Source: G020354785 sp964534745
GTDB taxonomy: Bacteria; Bacteroidota; Bacteroidia; Bacteroidales; UBA10428
Assembly: GCA_964534745.1 (NCBI GenBank)
Contig: CAZHQW010000010.1
Coordinates: forward strand, 3,907 to 67,906
Direction of reading: 5' to 3'
Length of the DNA: 64,000 nt
Below the pieces are notes generated by a model. It searched no databases and was not told the origin of the DNA. It saw nothing but the letters and a program-made list of their open reading frames with translations. The first letter of the stretch is position 1; each line of letters starts with the position of its first letter. Positions 61,039 through 64,000 of this stretch are shown piece after piece. The position numbers and the translations under genes are program-made.

Positions 61039-62748
61039 TTAATTCCCCTTAAAGAAACCAGCATCGTCGCCAAATAACTTATTCATTCGTATAATAATAA
61101 ATGCCCTTAATGCAAATAGATCTAAATTAGCTGAAAACCTGAAAAAATTTTTTGACATTTTGATCCTAAGCGAATAGGGAATATATTTTTTAATTATTTC
61201 TTTTATACTCTCTTTTATTCCAATCATTCTCTGCTGTTTGTCTTTACACATATTTTTTACAAGATAATCAATTAACTTCCTGTCTAAAATAGATTCATTT
61301 CTGTAACTCATTAAGTATTCTCTTAAAAAAACTGCGTAACCTAAATCCTTAAAAATATAATTTTCACCAGGTGTGGATGCCCTTGTTGCAAATTCTATAT
61401 CCGGTCCTATATCCATGCAGTAGTTAATAATAAAACTCTTGTCGGATATTGAAGCACAACTTAAAATAGCCTCAATAATTGATTTTGATAACATCGGGCA
61501 AAAAACATCAACGTATGGTATCTTTAAATCATTCAATGCATTCATAAAATAAGGAAACCGGAATTTCATTCTTAGTCGTAACTGCCATTCCTGCAAACTT
61601 TCATTTTTTCTCCTGTTAAAATGTTGCGGAAAAAATTGTTCAGGAATATTATAATATTTTAATTTTTCAAATTCCTTGTAGTCAGATAGCAATTTAAATG
61701 ATATCCATCTGAAACTTTCATTATTTTGAAACAGGGTTGAATAATGAAAAAAACAATGATCTCCTCTGATGATTCCATGAATGTTATCTTCAAAAATTTG
61801 CTTCCACATTTTAAATCCGTCAATATATGCGACTATGGTATCTATTCTACCTTCGCCGATAAAAAGAAACCTGTCCAGCAATTCCTCTTTTGTTAAGTTA
61901 TCCTGGTCCAGACTATAAAACTGGTTATGGACATTGAAATAATTTGCAACTTTGGCAGCAATGTATACATCACCTTGTTTGCATTCCTGTGTAAATTTTG
62001 TTCCCCATGTTATTGTTCTGAGCTCATCTTTATTATGAAGCAGTGATAAAATCAACCGGCTGTCTGCTCCGCCCGACAAAGGTAAAATCCATCTGTTATA
62101 ATTCAGCTCTATATGGTTAAACAGATTTGCCAGGGACTTCCTTACATAGTATGTTGCATGTTTCCTTTCTATTTTTTCAACATTGAATCCATGATCTTTA
62201 TAACTAATTTTCCATAGTTTTTTATTGAGAATAACAGAGGAATTGCCAGCTTGCTGCTTTATTCTCCTGTCCCATGAGTTATCAGGACCTAGTATTCCTG
62301 TTGAAAGCATCCACGGAATAACATTCTTATTAAATTCAAAAGACCCAAGGTAGTGAATGATTGCTCTTTGAGAATTGGAGGCAAGAAATACTTCTTTACT
62401 AAAGAAATACCATATAGTATATGAGCCAACAGCATCAGTTATTACTTCTGTTAGCTCATGATTGCATCTTACAATCGAAAAGGTACCTTCAGGAATATTA
62501 CTGTTTGGAGAATTCCAATGCGTACCTGCATTAATTATGTGTCCGATGCAGGCACTGAAATCATTAATTAACACATTACTATTCGGATTTAAAATAATGA
62601 TGCATTCCTGTCTCTTTAACAGCAGCTTTGATGGTTTTGGCCTGATATTTTCCGGTGACAGTCTTTTATTAAGGATTTCAGAGAAATACTTTATGGATTT
62701 TTCATCGAGTTGTTTATCTCTTGCATTAATATAAAGTATCCTGGACAC
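61039..62748 (-). CDS. Asparagine-synthetase-like protein lacking the glutaminase cysteine
   Basis: A 569-residue protein. The C-terminal synthetase domain is clear: PP-loop 'LPLSGGADSRLILSLL' at about 222-237, 'TITWGTKFTQECKQGDVYIAAKVANYF', and 'DVFCPMLSKSIIEAIL' later. The N-terminal half has remnants of the class II amidotransferase fold ('NIPEGTFSIVRCNHELTEVITDAVGSYTIWYFF') but starts 'MSRIL', without Cys2, so it cannot release ammonia from glutamine by the usual route. Such proteins occur in polysaccharide clusters and may amidate uronic acids using free ammonia or another amine. Convergent with the lyase gene (27-nt gap). Confidence 0.8.
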   Translation of the reverse strand: MSRILYINARDKQLDEKSIKYFSEILNKRLSPENIRPKPSKLLLKRQECIIILNPNSNVLINDFSACIGHIINAGTHWNSPNSNIPEGTFSIVRCNHELTEVITDAVGSYTIWYFFSKEVFLASNSQRAIIHYLGSFEFNKNVIPWMLSTGILGPDNSWDRRIKQQAGNSSVILNKKLWKISYKDHGFNVEKIERKHATYYVRKSLANLFNHIELNYNRWILPLSGGADSRLILSLLHNKDELRTITWGTKFTQECKQGDVYIAAKVANYFNVHNQFYSLDQDNLTKEELLDRFLFIGEGRIDTIVAYIDGFKMWKQIFEDNIHGIIRGDHCFFHYSTLFQNNESFRWISFKLLSDYKEFEKLKYYNIPEQFFPQHFNRRKNESLQEWQLRLRMKFRFPYFMNALNDLKIPYVDVFCPMLSKSIIEAILSCASISDKSFIINYCMDIGPDIEFATRASTPGENYIFKDLGYAVFLREYLMSYRNESILDRKLIDYLVKNMCKDKQQRMIGIKESIKEIIKKYIPYSLRIKMSKNFFRFSANLDLFALRAFIIIRMNKLFGDDAGFFKGN

Positions 62749-62950
62749 GTATTTATTAAATTCCTGTTAGCATAATCAATTGTATTTGTTAACATCTGAT
62801 TTGCAATACCAGATAAATTCAGAAGTATCTATTATCAAAAAATTTAATCCCCTGCAATTATACAACAATTATATTTATATTATCCTAAAAAAGTCATTTT
62901 ATAATAAAAGTTCATTAATTTTAAATTTCAGTTTATAAATCAGGTTATTT

Positions 62951-63790
62951 ATGAATAAAAGTGTATATCAGATTTTCAAGGACTATATAAAGACATTTGT
63001 TTATTATAAAAAGTATAAAAAACAAAAAAAACTTGGATACTATTTAATAGATATTTTTCTGGATTATATCCAGTCAATAAACGGAGCCCGATCTTCATTC
63101 TATCCTATTGTGAATAAATATGTATTGAGGAAAAGGAACTTATCCTTAATTAATAAATTATACGGTGATTTATTATGTATGTTTATACCTGACTATGAGA
63201 AAAATTTATACCAATATTACAAAGAACAGGAATATTTGATTTTGTTAACTTTTCTATCTTATCCCTTTCTGGGACCTTTGTCGTTGTATTCATATTTCCT
63301 GCCTTACAGAAAAGCTGCAAAAAAATTTGACAAGTTAAGAATTATCGACTATGGAGCTGGAATACCATATGGATTGATTGATTTATTAATGAATCAACCG
63401 GGGAAAATTGAAACCATAACTTTAATTGATCTCAATCTGATACATGTTGAGTTCCTTAAATTCCTAATAAACAGGATCTCCCCGGGACTGGAAATTAACT
63501 TCCTCACCTTAAACAACACTAATGAATTCACCGATATCCCTTTAAAAAATAATAATTTCTTCTTTGGAAAGAATGTTTTTGAGCATCTTCACCAACCGGA
63601 AGATAAACTGAAGAGACTTCTATCATATGCTGATGATGCCGAGTGCTTATGTTATTTTGACTTCAAAGACCATGGCGTCAGATATCAGCAGCATGTCACA
63701 CCAGATATAACTTATTTGTCCCAGGTAATGATCGAATCAGGATTTAAGAAAACAGGTCTATTAAAAGGACTTTCCGAATATATTAAGTAG
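62951..63790 (+). CDS. Methyltransferase-like protein
   Basis: A 279-residue protein. The first 125 residues are basic and helical. From about 130, 'KLRIIDYGAGIPYGLIDLLMNQPGKIETITLIDLNLIHVEFLKFLINRI' looks like motif I of a class I SAM-dependent methyltransferase, followed by 'NNNFFFGKNVFEHLHQPEDKLKRLLSYADDAECLCYFDFKDHG' in the place of motifs III-IV. It resembles sugar or lipid methyltransferases of polysaccharide clusters. It has a 202-nt upstream gap shared with the divergent asparagine-synthetase-like gene. Confidence 0.65.
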   Translation: MNKSVYQIFKDYIKTFVYYKKYKKQKKLGYYLIDIFLDYIQSINGARSSFYPIVNKYVLRKRNLSLINKLYGDLLCMFIPDYEKNLYQYYKEQEYLILLTFLSYPFLGPLSLYSYFLPYRKAAKKFDKLRIIDYGAGIPYGLIDLLMNQPGKIETITLIDLNLIHVEFLKFLINRISPGLEINFLTLNNTNEFTDIPLKNNNFFFGKNVFEHLHQPEDKLKRLLSYADDAECLCYFDFKDHGVRYQQHVTPDITYLSQVMIESGFKKTGLLKGLSEYIK

Positions 63791-64000
63791 ATAAATTATC
63801 ATCCAGAATATATTTCTTATATCCGTTGCTGCACCATATATAAATATCTCTATAATAAAAATATAACTATTTATCATTACTATTTAAAAGTTACTCAAAA
63901 TTTTAAATCTCTTATACGGATTCTCTACGATAGTGTATTATTTCTTCTTATTTTTAAGCGATATTATAATCAACGTGATACTCTTTTTAGATAAAAATAA

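Noticed and set aside
63938..64000. Possible C-terminal end of a minus-strand gene entering from the right edge
   Set aside because: A frame of about 20 codons ending in TAA is open to the edge, but it is too short and low in complexity to call.
1..64000. tRNA and rRNA genes, CRISPR arrays, insertion sequences, integrases, attachment sites and replication origin
   Set aside because: None could be recognised by eye on either strand; no transposase or recombinase motifs occur among the proteins. A covariance-model search for RNAs would be decisive.

Overview
The window looks like part of a chromosome from a member of the Bacteroidota, most likely a Bacteroidales-like, free-living or sediment-type species known from a draft or metagenome assembly (one 100-N scaffold gap at 29395-29494). 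The evidence is: type IX secretion sorting domains of both kinds (type B at 37214, type A at 57853); a FecR protein beside a macroglobulin/TonB-plug protein; promoters of the Bacteroidota form (TTG, about 18-20 nt, TAnnTTTG); an almost complete lack of Shine-Dalgarno sequences; and the Bacteroidota-style pheA plus DAHP synthase-chorismate mutase fusion. No tRNA, rRNA, CRISPR array, transposase or integrase was seen.

Region 1 (1-27 kb) is mostly housekeeping with some lineage-specific genes. It holds a TetR-TolC efflux operon running off the left edge, a TPR-ribH pair, recF-DUF721, ndk, a TMTC-like membrane/TPR protein with nth, a degenerate metalloprotease-like protein, a lipoprotein/small secreted protein pair, a DUF4197 lipoprotein, uvrA, an ECF sigma factor with a strong Shine-Dalgarno and TTG start, a YggS PLP protein, and a pabB-tilS-HEAT operon. 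A response regulator with a catalytically degraded PP2C domain, followed by a BamA/TamA-like outer-membrane protein, is transcribed divergently from an ABCG-type exporter. That exporter is followed by a second copy of the lipoprotein/secreted protein pair.

Region 2 (27-40.4 kb) holds an LPG-synthase-like flippase, the MG2/plug protein (broken by the assembly gap) with a minimal FecR, a Tat-exported aldo/keto reductase with an FN3 tail, the aromatic amino acid operon pheA-DAHPS/CM-aroB-aroD, a T9SS cargo protein with an abutting TPR lipo/periplasmic protein, and a DUF6702-like protein. The aromatic operon is preceded by a complete, readable transcription attenuator: promoter, a 19-residue leader peptide with seven consecutive Phe/Tyr codons, mutually exclusive 1:2, 2:3 and 3:4 hairpins, and an intrinsic terminator 20 nt before pheA. 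This is the strongest regulatory find in the window.

Region 3 (40.8-63.8 kb) is an exopolysaccharide cluster, visibly more AT-rich than the rest. A plus-strand block encodes a UDP-glucuronate-epimerase-like enzyme, Wza-like export lipoprotein, Wzc-like tyrosine autokinase, Wzy-like polymerase, Wzx-like flippase and two glycosyltransferases. A convergent minus-strand block encodes four more glycosyltransferases, a hexapeptide acetyltransferase and an SGNH-like lipoprotein. Beyond it lie a methyltransferase, a large secreted pectate-lyase-like/cadherin/beta-helix T9SS cargo, an asparagine-synthetase-like enzyme without the glutaminase cysteine, and a second methyltransferase-like protein. Together they could build, export, decorate and trim a Wzx/Wzy-type polysaccharide; no priming glycosyltransferase is present here.
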